From Actinomycetes bacterium (GTDB lineage: Bacteria > Actinomycetota > Acidimicrobiia > Acidimicrobiales > Bog-793): DNA of 36,022 bases. The position numbers and the translations under genes were made by a program. The DNA lies in contig JAJZZB010000017.1 in NCBI GenBank assembly GCA_021797795.1, positions 1 to 36,022 of the forward strand, given 5' to 3'. Positions 8,775 through 16,246 of this stretch are shown in pieces (within the stretch, counting starts at the first letter, position 1; each line of letters begins with the position of its first letter). The notes under the pieces were generated by a model that made no database searches, had not been told where the DNA came from, and saw nothing but the letters and a program-made list of their open reading frames with translations.

Positions 8775-8777
8775 CCT
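8772..8777 (+). promoter_or_regulatory. Leaderless -10 box for the RmlB-like gene
   Basis: TAGCCT lies 8 nt before the GTG at 8786. Its first three bases are also the stop codon of birA. Confidence 0.4.
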
Positions 8778-8785
8778 CTGGCGGC

Positions 8786-9805
8786 GTGCGAGTGCTTGTC
8801 ACCGGCGGTGCCGGCTTCATCGGGTCCAACTTCGCCCGCTACTGGCGCGAGCGGCACCCGGGCGACGCCGTGGTCGTCTACGACGCCCTCACCTACGCCG
8901 GCAACCGCGACAACCTGGCCGACCTCGAGGAGGCGGGGGGGATCTCCTTCGTCCACGGCGACATCGGCGACCAGGAGCTCGTCGAGGCGACCCTCGCCGC
9001 CGAGTCGATCGACACGGTCGTCAACTTCGCCGCCGAGAGCCACAACTCCCTCGCCGTCCTCGACCCCGGCCGGTTCTTTCGGACCAACGTCCTCGGCACC
9101 CAGTCGCTCTGCGAGGCGGCGCGGCGCGCCGGCGTCGCCCGGCTGCACCACATCTCGACCTGCGAGGTCTACGGCGACCTCGCCCTCGACAGCCCGGACT
9201 CCTTCCACGAGGAGTCGCCCTACCGGCCCCGGACGCCCTACAACGCCTCGAAGGCCGCCTCCGACCACGTCGTCCGCTCGTACGCCGAGACCTTCGGGCT
9301 GCCGGTCACGATCACCAACTGCTGCAACAACTACGGGCCGTACCAGTTCCCCGAGAAGGTCGTCCCCCTCTTCGCCACCCGGGCGCTGTCGGGCGACCCT
9401 CTCCCGCTCTACCAGTCGACCGAGAACCGCCGCGAGTGGCTGCACGTGCTCGACCACTGCCGGGCGGTCGAGGCGGTCCTCGAGCGCGGCCGGCTCGGCG
9501 AGACCTACCACGTCGGATCGGGGAGGGAGGCCTCCATCACCGAGGTGGCCGACGCCGTCCTCGCGGCCACGGGGCAGCCCGCCAGCCTGAAGACCATCGT
9601 CCCAGACCGGCCCGGGCACGACCGCCGCTACCTGCTCGACTCGGCCAAGATCCGCCGGGAGCTCGGCTGGGAGCCGACCGTGGGCTTCGAGGAGGGCCTC
9701 GCCGCCACGGTCGCCTGGTACCGGGACAACCCCTCGTGGTGGCGCCCGCTTCTCGGGCGCTCGCCGGTCGTCGAGACGGCCTGGCGCGCCGCCGACCGAC
9801 CCTGA
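8786..9805 (+). CDS. dTDP-glucose 4,6-dehydratase-like SDR with altered catalytic Asp
   Basis: This 339-residue extended SDR resembles RmlB, which makes dTDP-4-keto-6-deoxyglucose on the rhamnose route. The NAD-binding GGAGFIG is at residues 7-13 and the YNASK catalytic pair is Tyr152/Lys156. The rest of the RmlB layout (RPRTPYNASKAASDHVV, NNYGPYQFPEKVVPLF, NRREWLHVLDHC) is present. The catalytic STDEVYG motif reads STCEVYG here: Cys126 replaces the acid that protonates C6 during dehydration, while Glu127 remains. The usual AAESHVDRS segment is also changed to AAESHNSLA. It may be a related dehydratase, epimerase or decarboxylase rather than true RmlB. rmlD follows 3 bp later, which argues for a deoxysugar role. 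Confidence 0.8.
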   Translation: MRVLVTGGAGFIGSNFARYWRERHPGDAVVVYDALTYAGNRDNLADLEEAGGISFVHGDIGDQELVEATLAAESIDTVVNFAAESHNSLAVLDPGRFFRTNVLGTQSLCEAARRAGVARLHHISTCEVYGDLALDSPDSFHEESPYRPRTPYNASKAASDHVVRSYAETFGLPVTITNCCNNYGPYQFPEKVVPLFATRALSGDPLPLYQSTENRREWLHVLDHCRAVEAVLERGRLGETYHVGSGREASITEVADAVLAATGQPASLKTIVPDRPGHDRRYLLDSAKIRRELGWEPTVGFEEGLAATVAWYRDNPSWWRPLLGRSPVVETAWRAADRP

Positions 9806-9808
9806 GCG

Positions 9809-10675
9809 ATGCGGGTCCTCCTCACCGGCGCCGGCGGCCAGGTCGGCGCGGCGGTCGCCCGCCGGCTGCACGAGCTCGCCGCCGCCCGCCGGAGGGACCC
9901 GATCGAGCTCGTGGCCGCCGACCACGCAATGCTCGAGGTCACGCTCAGGGACCGGGTGCTCTCGCTCGTCGCCGAGGTCGAGCCGGACGTGATCTTCCAC
10001 GTGGCTGCCTGGACGGCGGTCGACGCCTGCGAGGACGACCCTGACCGCGCCTTCGGCGTGAACGCCCTCGGCACCCGCCACGTGGCCGAGGCCGCCAGGC
10101 TCGTCGGCGCCCACCTCGTCTACGTCTCGACCGACTACGTCTTCGACGGCAGGCTGGAGCGCCCCTACAGCGAGTGGGACGAGCCGAACCCGCTGTCGGT
10201 CTACGGCCGGTCGAAGTGGGCCGGCGAGCTCGAGGTCGAGCCCGCCTGGACGACGCTGCGCACCGCCTGGGTGGTCGGCGCCGGGGGGACGAACATGGCC
10301 CGCACGGTGCTCCGCCTCGCCACCGGGTCCGAAGGGCCGCTCCGCTTCGTCGACGACCAGCGGGGCTCGCCGACGGTGGCGACCGACCTCGCCGGGAAGA
10401 TGGTGGAGCTCGGCCTCGCCAGGCGCCCCGGGCTGTTCCACGTGACCAACGCCGGCGAGACGACCTGGTTCGGCTTCGCCGCCGAGGTGCTCCGCCTCGC
10501 CGGCCTCGACGCCTCGCGGGTGGAGCCGATCACGACGGCCGAGCTCGAGCCGCCGCGCAAGGCGAGCCGGCCGGCGAACTCGGTCCTCGACAACGCCGCC
10601 CTCAGGCTGTCGGGCGACAGCCTGCTCCCGCCCTGGCAGGAGTCGCTCGAGCGCCTCGTCCGGGAGCTCGTGTGA
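9809..10675 (+). CDS. rmlD: dTDP-4-dehydrorhamnose reductase
   Basis: This 288-residue SDR performs the last, NAD(P)H-dependent step of dTDP-L-rhamnose synthesis. It shows LLTGAGGQVGAAV at the N-terminus, HVAAWTAVDACEDDP, VYVSTDYVFDG, YGRSK with the catalytic Tyr and Lys, and the family's GLFHVTNAGETTWFGFA region. It starts 3 bp after the RmlB-like gene, and its stop codon overlaps the next gene's GTG (GTGA). In Mycobacterium tuberculosis rmlD is likewise followed by the rhamnosyltransferase wbbL and a GDP-mannose pyrophosphorylase. rmlA and rmlC are not in this window. Confidence 0.92.
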   Translation: MRVLLTGAGGQVGAAVARRLHELAAARRRDPIELVAADHAMLEVTLRDRVLSLVAEVEPDVIFHVAAWTAVDACEDDPDRAFGVNALGTRHVAEAARLVGAHLVYVSTDYVFDGRLERPYSEWDEPNPLSVYGRSKWAGELEVEPAWTTLRTAWVVGAGGTNMARTVLRLATGSEGPLRFVDDQRGSPTVATDLAGKMVELGLARRPGLFHVTNAGETTWFGFAAEVLRLAGLDASRVEPITTAELEPPRKASRPANSVLDNAALRLSGDSLLPPWQESLERLVRELV

Positions 10676-11595
10676 GCGGCGCCCCGCTCCCGGTGGCCGC
10701 CGTCGTCGTCAACTACAACGCCGGGAGCGCCCTCGCCGGCTGCGTCGCGAGCCTCGCCGGCGAGCACCTGCAGGAGATCGTCGTCGTCGACAACGCCTCG
10801 CGCGACGGCTCGCTCGCCGACCTGCGCCAGGCGGGGCTCCCCGGAGTCCGGATCCTCGAGGCGGGGAGGAACCTCGGCTACGGGGCGGCCGCCAACCTCG
10901 GGGCGGCGGCGACGAGCGCCGAGCACCTGATCGTGTGCAACCCGGACCTGGTCGTCTCCCCCGGGGCGGTCGCCCGGCTCCTCGAGCGGCTCGAGCACGA
11001 CCCCTCGCTCGCCCTCGTCGGGCCGCTCATCAGGGACGCCGACGGCGACGTCTACCCGTCCGGCCGCTCCTTCCCGAGCCTCGGCGACGCCGTCGGGCAC
11101 GCCTTCGTCGGCCTGCTGTGGGGCGGCAACCCCTGGACGAGGCGGTACCGCCACCTCGGCGAGGACCAGCACCTCTCCCGGCCGGCCGACTGGGTCTCGG
11201 GCTCGTTCTTCCTCGTGAGACGCCTCGCCTTCGACTCGGTGGAGGGCTTCGACGAGGGCTACTTCATGTACGTCGAGGACGTCGACCTGGCCTGGCGGCT
11301 GCGCCGGGCGGCCTGGGGAGCCTGGTACGAGCCGGCCGGCGAGGTGGTCCACGAGCAGGGACGCTCCGCCTCCCAGCACCCCTACCGGATGCTCCTCGCC
11401 CACCACCGCTCCATGTGGCGCTTCGCCAGCCGGACCGCCCCCGGACGCGAGCGCCTCCTGCTGCCGCTCATGGGCGGCGGGCTCGCCGCACGGCTCGTGC
11501 TGGCCTGGTCGGAGCACCTCCTCCGCCCCGTTCGGGAGATGGTCGCCCCCACGGCTAAAGTGAGGCACCGTGCCCGGGGAGAACTTCAGTCGTAG
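10672..11595 (+). CDS. GT2 glycosyltransferase, probable rhamnosyltransferase (WbbL-like)
   Basis: This 307-residue GT-A enzyme has VAAVVVNYNAGSAL at its start, VVVDNASRDGS, a GRNLGYGAAANLG segment, CNPDLVV as the metal-binding DXD equivalent, and FDEGYFMYVEDVDLAWRLR near residue 200. This pattern is that of WbbL-type rhamnosyltransferases. In mycobacteria WbbL transfers rhamnose from dTDP-rhamnose to decaprenyl-PP-GlcNAc to start arabinogalactan. The position directly after rmlD supports rhamnose as donor; the acceptor here is unknown. The GTG start overlaps the rmlD stop (GTGA). Its 3' end overlaps the next gene by 26 bp and contains that gene's -10 box. Confidence 0.85.
   Translation: MSGAPLPVAAVVVNYNAGSALAGCVASLAGEHLQEIVVVDNASRDGSLADLRQAGLPGVRILEAGRNLGYGAAANLGAAATSAEHLIVCNPDLVVSPGAVARLLERLEHDPSLALVGPLIRDADGDVYPSGRSFPSLGDAVGHAFVGLLWGGNPWTRRYRHLGEDQHLSRPADWVSGSFFLVRRLAFDSVEGFDEGYFMYVEDVDLAWRLRRAAWGAWYEPAGEVVHEQGRSASQHPYRMLLAHHRSMWRFASRTAPGRERLLLPLMGGGLAARLVLAWSEHLLRPVREMVAPTAKVRHRARGELQS
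11556..11561 (+). promoter_or_regulatory. Leaderless -10 box inside the GT2 gene
   Basis: TAAAGT lies 8 nt before the GTG at 11570 and inside the coding end of the upstream glycosyltransferase. It would allow the 11570 gene and those downstream to be transcribed independently. Confidence 0.45.
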
Positions 11596-12472
11596 GGTCG
11601 CGCGCGCCGCAGCCGTCGGCGGCCGGACGTACCGGCGTCAGACGCCGTACGGGTGGTGGGTGACCCTCCTCGTCGTCTGCGTCCTCGGGGTGGGTCTCGT
11701 CGCCTACAGCCGCTACGAGATGCAGCACCCGCTGGCGGCGGCCTCGAAGAGCCACTCGAGCCTCCCGCCGACCAAGAGCAACCAGTGGAAGATCGGCCTG
11801 GCGCTCGACCTGTGCGGCAGGACCGAGTACCTGCCCGCCTCGACGACTCAGCAGGCCCTCTCGAGCGACGGGCACGGGGTGGTCACCATCGAGCCGGCGC
11901 TGTCGGCCAACCCGGCCTCCTACTCGGGCAAGAACGCCAGCCTCGAGAACCTCCTGCTCAGCTCGAGCGTGCTGCTCAGCCCGACCCAGCTCCAGCTCCC
12001 CGGCACGCCGGTGACCAGCACCACGACGACGAGCCCCCCGAGCTCGACGACCTCGACCACCGGCTCGAGCTCGACGACCACGACCTCGACCACCGCCCCG
12101 GTGGCCAAGCCGCGCCTGTTCAAGAACGGGCAGAGCTGCGAGGGCAAGACGGGCGTCGTCCAGGTGAAGACCTGGCAGAGCCCCTCCGCCCGCACCGGGA
12201 CGCTCGTCTCGAGCCCGTCCTCGATCCGGTTCCGCAACGGCGAGCTCGTCACGATCGCCTTCCTGCCGAAGGGCGCCTCCATCCCGAAGCCCGCCTCGGC
12301 CAAGGCGGTCGCCGACTTCCTCGTCGCGAACCCCCGTGGGCTCGCACCGGCAGGGGCGGCCCCCGTGACGCCGTCCACCGCCCTGCCCTCGAGCGTGCCG
12401 TCGTCCTCGAGCGCCACGACGAAGTCGACCACCACGACCAAGTCGACCACCTCGTCGCCAAGCGGCGGCTGA
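11570..12472 (+). CDS. Membrane-anchored secreted protein with Thr/Ser-rich linker, function unknown
   Basis: The 300-residue protein has a short basic cytosolic N-terminus (RRVARAAAVGGRTYRR), one membrane segment at about 27-46 (WWVTLLVVCVLGVGLVAY) and an extracytoplasmic part. That part has a first block with LDLCGRTEYLPAS (Cys near 82), a linker almost entirely of Thr, Ser and Pro (about 148-178), and a second block with GQSCEGKTGVVQVKTW and a single further Cys that could pair with the first. The tail repeats TTKSTT. I do not recognise the family. It sits between rhamnosyl- and mannosyl-precursor genes, so a cell-envelope role is likely. The GTG start has a -10 hexamer 8 nt upstream and overlaps the preceding gene. 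Thr/Ser-rich linkers like this are often mannosylated in actinobacteria (inference). Confidence 0.75.
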   Translation: MPGENFSRRVARAAAVGGRTYRRQTPYGWWVTLLVVCVLGVGLVAYSRYEMQHPLAAASKSHSSLPPTKSNQWKIGLALDLCGRTEYLPASTTQQALSSDGHGVVTIEPALSANPASYSGKNASLENLLLSSSVLLSPTQLQLPGTPVTSTTTTSPPSSTTSTTGSSSTTTTSTTAPVAKPRLFKNGQSCEGKTGVVQVKTWQSPSARTGTLVSSPSSIRFRNGELVTIAFLPKGASIPKPASAKAVADFLVANPRGLAPAGAAPVTPSTALPSSVPSSSSATTKSTTTTKSTTSSPSGG

Positions 12473-13551
12473 TGGACGCGGTCGTCCTCCTCGGCGGCGA
12501 GGGAACCCGGCTCCGACCGCTCACCTACGACATCCCCAAGCAGATGCTGCCGGTCGTGGACCGGCCGATGGTCGAGCACGTGGTGGAGTGGCTCGTCCCG
12601 CGGGGCGTGAGGCGCGTGGTCCTCTCGCTCGGCTACCGGCCCGACGCCTTCCTCCGGGCCTTCCCCGGCGACGAGGTGGCCGGCGCCCGGCTCCACTACG
12701 CCGTCGAGCCCACCCTCCTCGACACCGCCGGCGCCATCGCCTACGCGGCGGCCTCGGCCGGGGTGACCGACACCTTCCTCGTCGTGAACGGGGACGTCCT
12801 CTCGGACTTCGACGTGAGCCGGCTCGTGGCGTTCCACCGGGAGCGCCGGGCGCTGGCCACGATCCAGCTCACGCCGGTGGCGGACCCGTCCGCCTTCGGA
12901 GTGGTGCCGACCGACGCCAGCGGGAGGGTCGAGGCCTTCATCGAGAAGCCTGCAGCGGGCACCGCCCCGACCAACCTCGTGAACGCCGGCTGCTACGTGG
13001 TCGAGCCGGAGGTGCTCGACATGGTCCCGTCGGGCAGGAGGGTCTCGATCGAACGGGAGATCTTCCCGGCGCTCGTCGGCAAGGAGGCGCTCTACGCACT
13101 GGCGTCGGACACCTACTGGCTCGACACCGGCACGCCCGAGAAGTTCCTGCAGGCGTCCCTCGACGTGCTGCGCGGCCGGCGGACGCCCCGATCGCTGCCG
13201 GGCGTGCCGATGCTTCGCGCCGGGCTGTTCGTGGCCGAGGACGCCGTCATCGAAGGTGTGCTCGAGCCGGCGAGCTTCGTCGGTCCAGGTGCCCGGGTGG
13301 CGGCCGGGGCCGAGCTCTCCGAGTCGGTCCTGTCCGCCGGCGTCGTCCTCGAGCGGGGCGCCCGGGTGTCCGCCTCGATGGTGATGGAGGGCGCCCGCGT
13401 CGGGACCGGGGCTGTCGTCGAGCACTCCATCGTCGGCCCGGGGGCGGTCGTGGGGGAGTCCTCGAAGGTCACGGGCTACTCGGTCCTCGGCTGCGGGGCG
13501 CAGGTGCCGGGCGGCGCCCGCCTCGAGGCCGCCAGATTCCCGACGACATGA
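12472..13551 (+). CDS. manC: Mannose-1-phosphate guanylyltransferase (GDP-mannose pyrophosphorylase)
   Basis: This 359-residue enzyme makes GDP-mannose from mannose-1-phosphate and GTP. The nucleotide-binding LLGGEGTRLRPLT with the downstream PKQMLP, FLVVNGDVL (metal site), AFGVVPTD, FIEKP and NAGCYV motifs are all present. The C-terminal quarter is a left-handed beta-helix built from hexapeptide repeats. Length and motif order match M. tuberculosis Rv3264c (359 residues), which sits in the same gene neighbourhood. A glucose-1-phosphate thymidylyltransferase is possible but less likely. Its ATG overlaps the previous stop by one base (TGATG). The isomerase and mutase supplying its substrate are encoded at 31317 and 29658. 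Confidence 0.88.
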   Translation: MDAVVLLGGEGTRLRPLTYDIPKQMLPVVDRPMVEHVVEWLVPRGVRRVVLSLGYRPDAFLRAFPGDEVAGARLHYAVEPTLLDTAGAIAYAAASAGVTDTFLVVNGDVLSDFDVSRLVAFHRERRALATIQLTPVADPSAFGVVPTDASGRVEAFIEKPAAGTAPTNLVNAGCYVVEPEVLDMVPSGRRVSIEREIFPALVGKEALYALASDTYWLDTGTPEKFLQASLDVLRGRRTPRSLPGVPMLRAGLFVAEDAVIEGVLEPASFVGPGARVAAGAELSESVLSAGVVLERGARVSASMVMEGARVGTGAVVEHSIVGPGAVVGESSKVTGYSVLGCGAQVPGGARLEAARFPTT

Positions 13552-13604
13552 GCCCGCCGCGTCCTGCCGGGTCGCAGCCGAGAGGCCCTCAGGAGCGCGA
13601 CCGG

Positions 13605-14564
13605 ATGATGCGCTGCCTCGTCACCGGCGGTGCCGGCTTCATCGGCTCGACGATCACGGACCGGCTGCTCGCCGAAGGTCACGAGGTGGACGTCGTCGAC
13701 GACCTCTCGACCGGGTCGCTCGCCAACCTGTCCGAGGCGAGGAGCTCGGGGGGGCGCTTCCGCTTCCACCACCTCGACATCGGCGCGGCGGACTTCCACG
13801 AGCTCGTCGCGCGCCGCCGCCCCGAGGTGGTCTTCCACCTCGCCGCCCAGGCGTCGGTGCCCGTCTCGGTCGAGCGCCCGCTCTTCGACGCCGAGGTGAA
13901 CGTCCTCGGGACGCTGCGCGTGCTCGAGGCCGCCCGCGCCGCCAAGGTGCGCAAGGTCGTCTACGCCGCCAGCGGCGGGACGCTCTACGGCGAGCCGGAC
14001 GCCGAGGACCTCCCGATCGCCGAGCACCAGCCGCACGGCCCGCTCTCGCCCTACGGCGTCTCCAAGATGGCCCCGATCGACTACATGGTCGCCTATCGTC
14101 GCCTGCACGGCCTCGAGTTCACGGCCCTCGCCCTCGCCAACGTCTACGGCCCGCGCCAGGATCCCCACGGCGAGTCGGGAGTGGTCGCCATCTTCGCCGA
14201 GCACCTGGTCCGGGGGGAGCCGTGCGTGGTCTTCGGCGACGGGGAGGACACGCGCGACTACGTCTACGTGGACGACGTCGTCGACGCCTTCGCCCGGGCG
14301 GCCCGTCGGGGCGGCGGGCTCGTCCTCAACATCGGGACCGGGCAGCAGACCTCGACCAACCGGCTCTACGGCCTGCTGGCGGCGGCCGCCGGCTCTCGGC
14401 TCCCGCCCCGGCGCGGTCCCGCCCGGCCCGGCGACGTCCGCTGCAACGCCCTCGACCCCGACCGCGCCTCGATCCACCTCGGCTGGAAGCCCTGGACCTC
14501 GTTGGGGGACGGGGTGGCGGCCGTGATCGCCTCCGTCCGCGGGCGCGCCGGCGCCAGCCGGTGA
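13605..14564 (+). CDS. NAD-dependent sugar-nucleotide epimerase (GalE/UDP-glucose 4-epimerase-like)
   Basis: This 319-residue extended SDR begins MMRCLVTGGAGFIGS. It shows HLAAQASVPVSVERP, the SGGTLYGEP motif, the YGVSK catalytic pair, LALANVYGPRQDP and DGEDTRDYVYVDDVV, all typical of UDP-hexose 4-epimerases. Substrate is not provable. AGGAG at 13591-13595 supports the ATG at 13605 (or 13608); an in-frame ATG at 13548 overlaps the manC stop (ATGA) and would add 19 Pro/Arg-rich residues. Its end overlaps the cofD GTG (GTGA). It most likely supplies a galactose-type or related sugar for the glycan built by the neighbouring transferases. Confidence 0.85.
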   Translation: MMRCLVTGGAGFIGSTITDRLLAEGHEVDVVDDLSTGSLANLSEARSSGGRFRFHHLDIGAADFHELVARRRPEVVFHLAAQASVPVSVERPLFDAEVNVLGTLRVLEAARAAKVRKVVYAASGGTLYGEPDAEDLPIAEHQPHGPLSPYGVSKMAPIDYMVAYRRLHGLEFTALALANVYGPRQDPHGESGVVAIFAEHLVRGEPCVVFGDGEDTRDYVYVDDVVDAFARAARRGGGLVLNIGTGQQTSTNRLYGLLAAAAGSRLPPRRGPARPGDVRCNALDPDRASIHLGWKPWTSLGDGVAAVIASVRGRAGASR

Positions 14565-15505
14565 TCTGCGTCGTCTGCGGCGGCGTCGGCGCCGCCAGGA
14601 TGCTCGCCGGGCTCGTCCAGGTCGTCGATCCGTCGTCGATCGTCGCCGTCGTCAACACCGGAGACGACACCGAGCTGCACGGCCTCAGCATCTCGCCCGA
14701 CCTCGACACGATCACCTACACCCTCGCCGGCGCGGTCAACCCCGAGACCGGGTGGGGGCTCGCCGGCGAGAGCTGGCAGGCGATGTCGGCCCTCGAGCGT
14801 CTCGGAGGCGCCGACCGCACCTGGTTCCGCCTCGGCGACCGCGACCTCGCCACCCACCTGTACCGGACCGGACGGCTCAGGGAGGGGGCCGCCCTCTCGG
14901 AGGTGACGGCCGAGCTGGCGGCGGCCTTCGGTCTGCCGGTGCGGCTGCTGCCGATGTCCGACGACCCCGTCCGGACGGTGCTCGGCACCGCCGGCGGGGA
15001 GCTCTCCTTCCAGGAGTACTTCGTGAAGCACCGCCACGCCGTCGCCGTCCAGGCGGTGCGTTTCGAGGGAGCCGAGGCGGCCCGGCCCGCCCCCGGCGTC
15101 CTCGAGGCGATCGAGCAGGCCACGGCCATCGTCCTCGCCCCCTCGAACCCGGTGGTCTCGATCGGCCCCGTCCTCGCCGTCCCTGGGGTGGCAGAGGCGC
15201 TCGCCGCCCGGCGGGCCGACGTCGTCGGCGTCTCGCCCATCGTCGGCGGGGCCGCCCTGAAGGGCCCGGCCGACCGGTTGCTCGTCGAGCTCGGCGGGGA
15301 GGCCTCGGCCGCCGGTGTCGCCCGCCTGCTCTCCGGCGTGCTCGGGACGCTCGTGATCGACGAGGTCGACCGCCACCTCGCCGTGGAGGTCGAGTCGGCA
15401 GGTGTCCGGGCGATCGTGACCGACACCGTGATGTCCACCCCCGCCCGCGCCCGCCGCCTGGCCGAGGCCGTGCTCGCCGCCCCCGCCGGCGCCGGTGGCG
15501 GCTAG
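14561..15505 (+). CDS. cofD: 2-phospho-L-lactate/PEP transferase of coenzyme F420 synthesis
   Basis: This 314-residue CofD/FbiA protein joins the deazaflavin Fo to the activated phospho-lactate or phosphoenolpyruvate group, giving (dehydro)F420-0. Seen in sequence: CGGVGAARMLAGL at the N-terminus, VNTGDDTELHGLSISPDLDTI, APSNPVVSIGPVLAVPG and SPIVGGAALKGPADRL. These are the family's substrate-binding segments. The GTG start at 14561 overlaps the previous stop (GTGA). cofE follows after a 33-bp gap, as in actinobacteria generally (fbiA-fbiB). In mycobacteria the activated donor is made by FbiD from PEP; no FbiD-like gene is present here. Confidence 0.93.
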   Translation: MICVVCGGVGAARMLAGLVQVVDPSSIVAVVNTGDDTELHGLSISPDLDTITYTLAGAVNPETGWGLAGESWQAMSALERLGGADRTWFRLGDRDLATHLYRTGRLREGAALSEVTAELAAAFGLPVRLLPMSDDPVRTVLGTAGGELSFQEYFVKHRHAVAVQAVRFEGAEAARPAPGVLEAIEQATAIVLAPSNPVVSIGPVLAVPGVAEALAARRADVVGVSPIVGGAALKGPADRLLVELGGEASAAGVARLLSGVLGTLVIDEVDRHLAVEVESAGVRAIVTDTVMSTPARARRLAEAVLAAPAGAGGG

Positions 15506-15538
15506 CGCCGTCCCGTCGGCCCCGGCAAGACTGCGACC

Positions 15539-16246
15539 ATGCACGAGGCGGCAGGTCTGAGGGTGCTGCCCGTCGCCGGGCTGCCGGAGATCTCGCGGGG
15601 GGCGGACCTCGCCGACCTCATCTGTGGCGCCGTCGCCCTCGAGGAGGGCGACGTGGTCGTGGTCACCCAGAAGATCGTCTCGAAGTCCGAGGGCCGCATG
15701 GTGGAGGTGGACCCCACCGACGCCTCGGCCAAGCGGCGCCTCGCCGAGGCCGAGGGAGTCCGGGTGCTGAGGCGCCGCGGGGAGCTCGTCATCACCGAGA
15801 CCCGCCACGGCTACGTCTGCGCCAACTCGGGCGTCGACTTCTCGAACGTCGAGGAGGGGTGGGCGGCACTGCTCCCCGAGGACGCCGATCGGTCCGCCCG
15901 GCGGATCCGGGACGGCCTGCGGGCGCGCACCGGGCGGGAGGTGGCGGTCGTCGTCTCCGACACCTTCGGGCGGGCATGGCGCCGGGGGGTGGTGGACGTC
16001 GCCATCGGCTGCGCCGGCATCCGCGGCATCGTCGACCTGCGGGGCACGACCGACGCCCTTGGCCGCGAGCTCGTCGCCACCGAGATGTGCGTCGTGGACG
16101 AGATCGCTGCGGCCGCCGAGCTCGTCATGGGCAAGGCGGCGAAGGTCCCCGCCGCGGTCGTCCGGGGCGTCGACCCCTCGGTCCTCGGGCCCGGCTCTGT
16201 CCGGGCCGAGGTCGTCCGTCCCTATGGCGAGGACCTGTTCCGGTGA
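15539..16246 (+). CDS. cofE: Coenzyme F420-0:L-glutamate ligase, single-domain
   Basis: This 235-residue GTP-dependent ligase adds glutamates to F420-0. It has GLPEISRGADLADLI, the VVTQKIVSKSEGR motif, TRHGYVCANSGVD, VVVSDTFGRAWR and VVDLRGTTDALGRELV, which form the metal/GTP site of CofE. Mycobacterial FbiB (about 448 residues) carries a second, C-terminal nitroreductase-like FMN domain; that half is missing here, and no frameshifted remnant follows because the next gene starts within the stop codon (GTGA). The organism must therefore reduce dehydro-F420-0 with a separate enzyme, or use another donor. Confidence 0.92.
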   Translation: MHEAAGLRVLPVAGLPEISRGADLADLICGAVALEEGDVVVVTQKIVSKSEGRMVEVDPTDASAKRRLAEAEGVRVLRRRGELVITETRHGYVCANSGVDFSNVEEGWAALLPEDADRSARRIRDGLRARTGREVAVVVSDTFGRAWRRGVVDVAIGCAGIRGIVDLRGTTDALGRELVATEMCVVDEIAAAAELVMGKAAKVPAAVVRGVDPSVLGPGSVRAEVVRPYGEDLFR

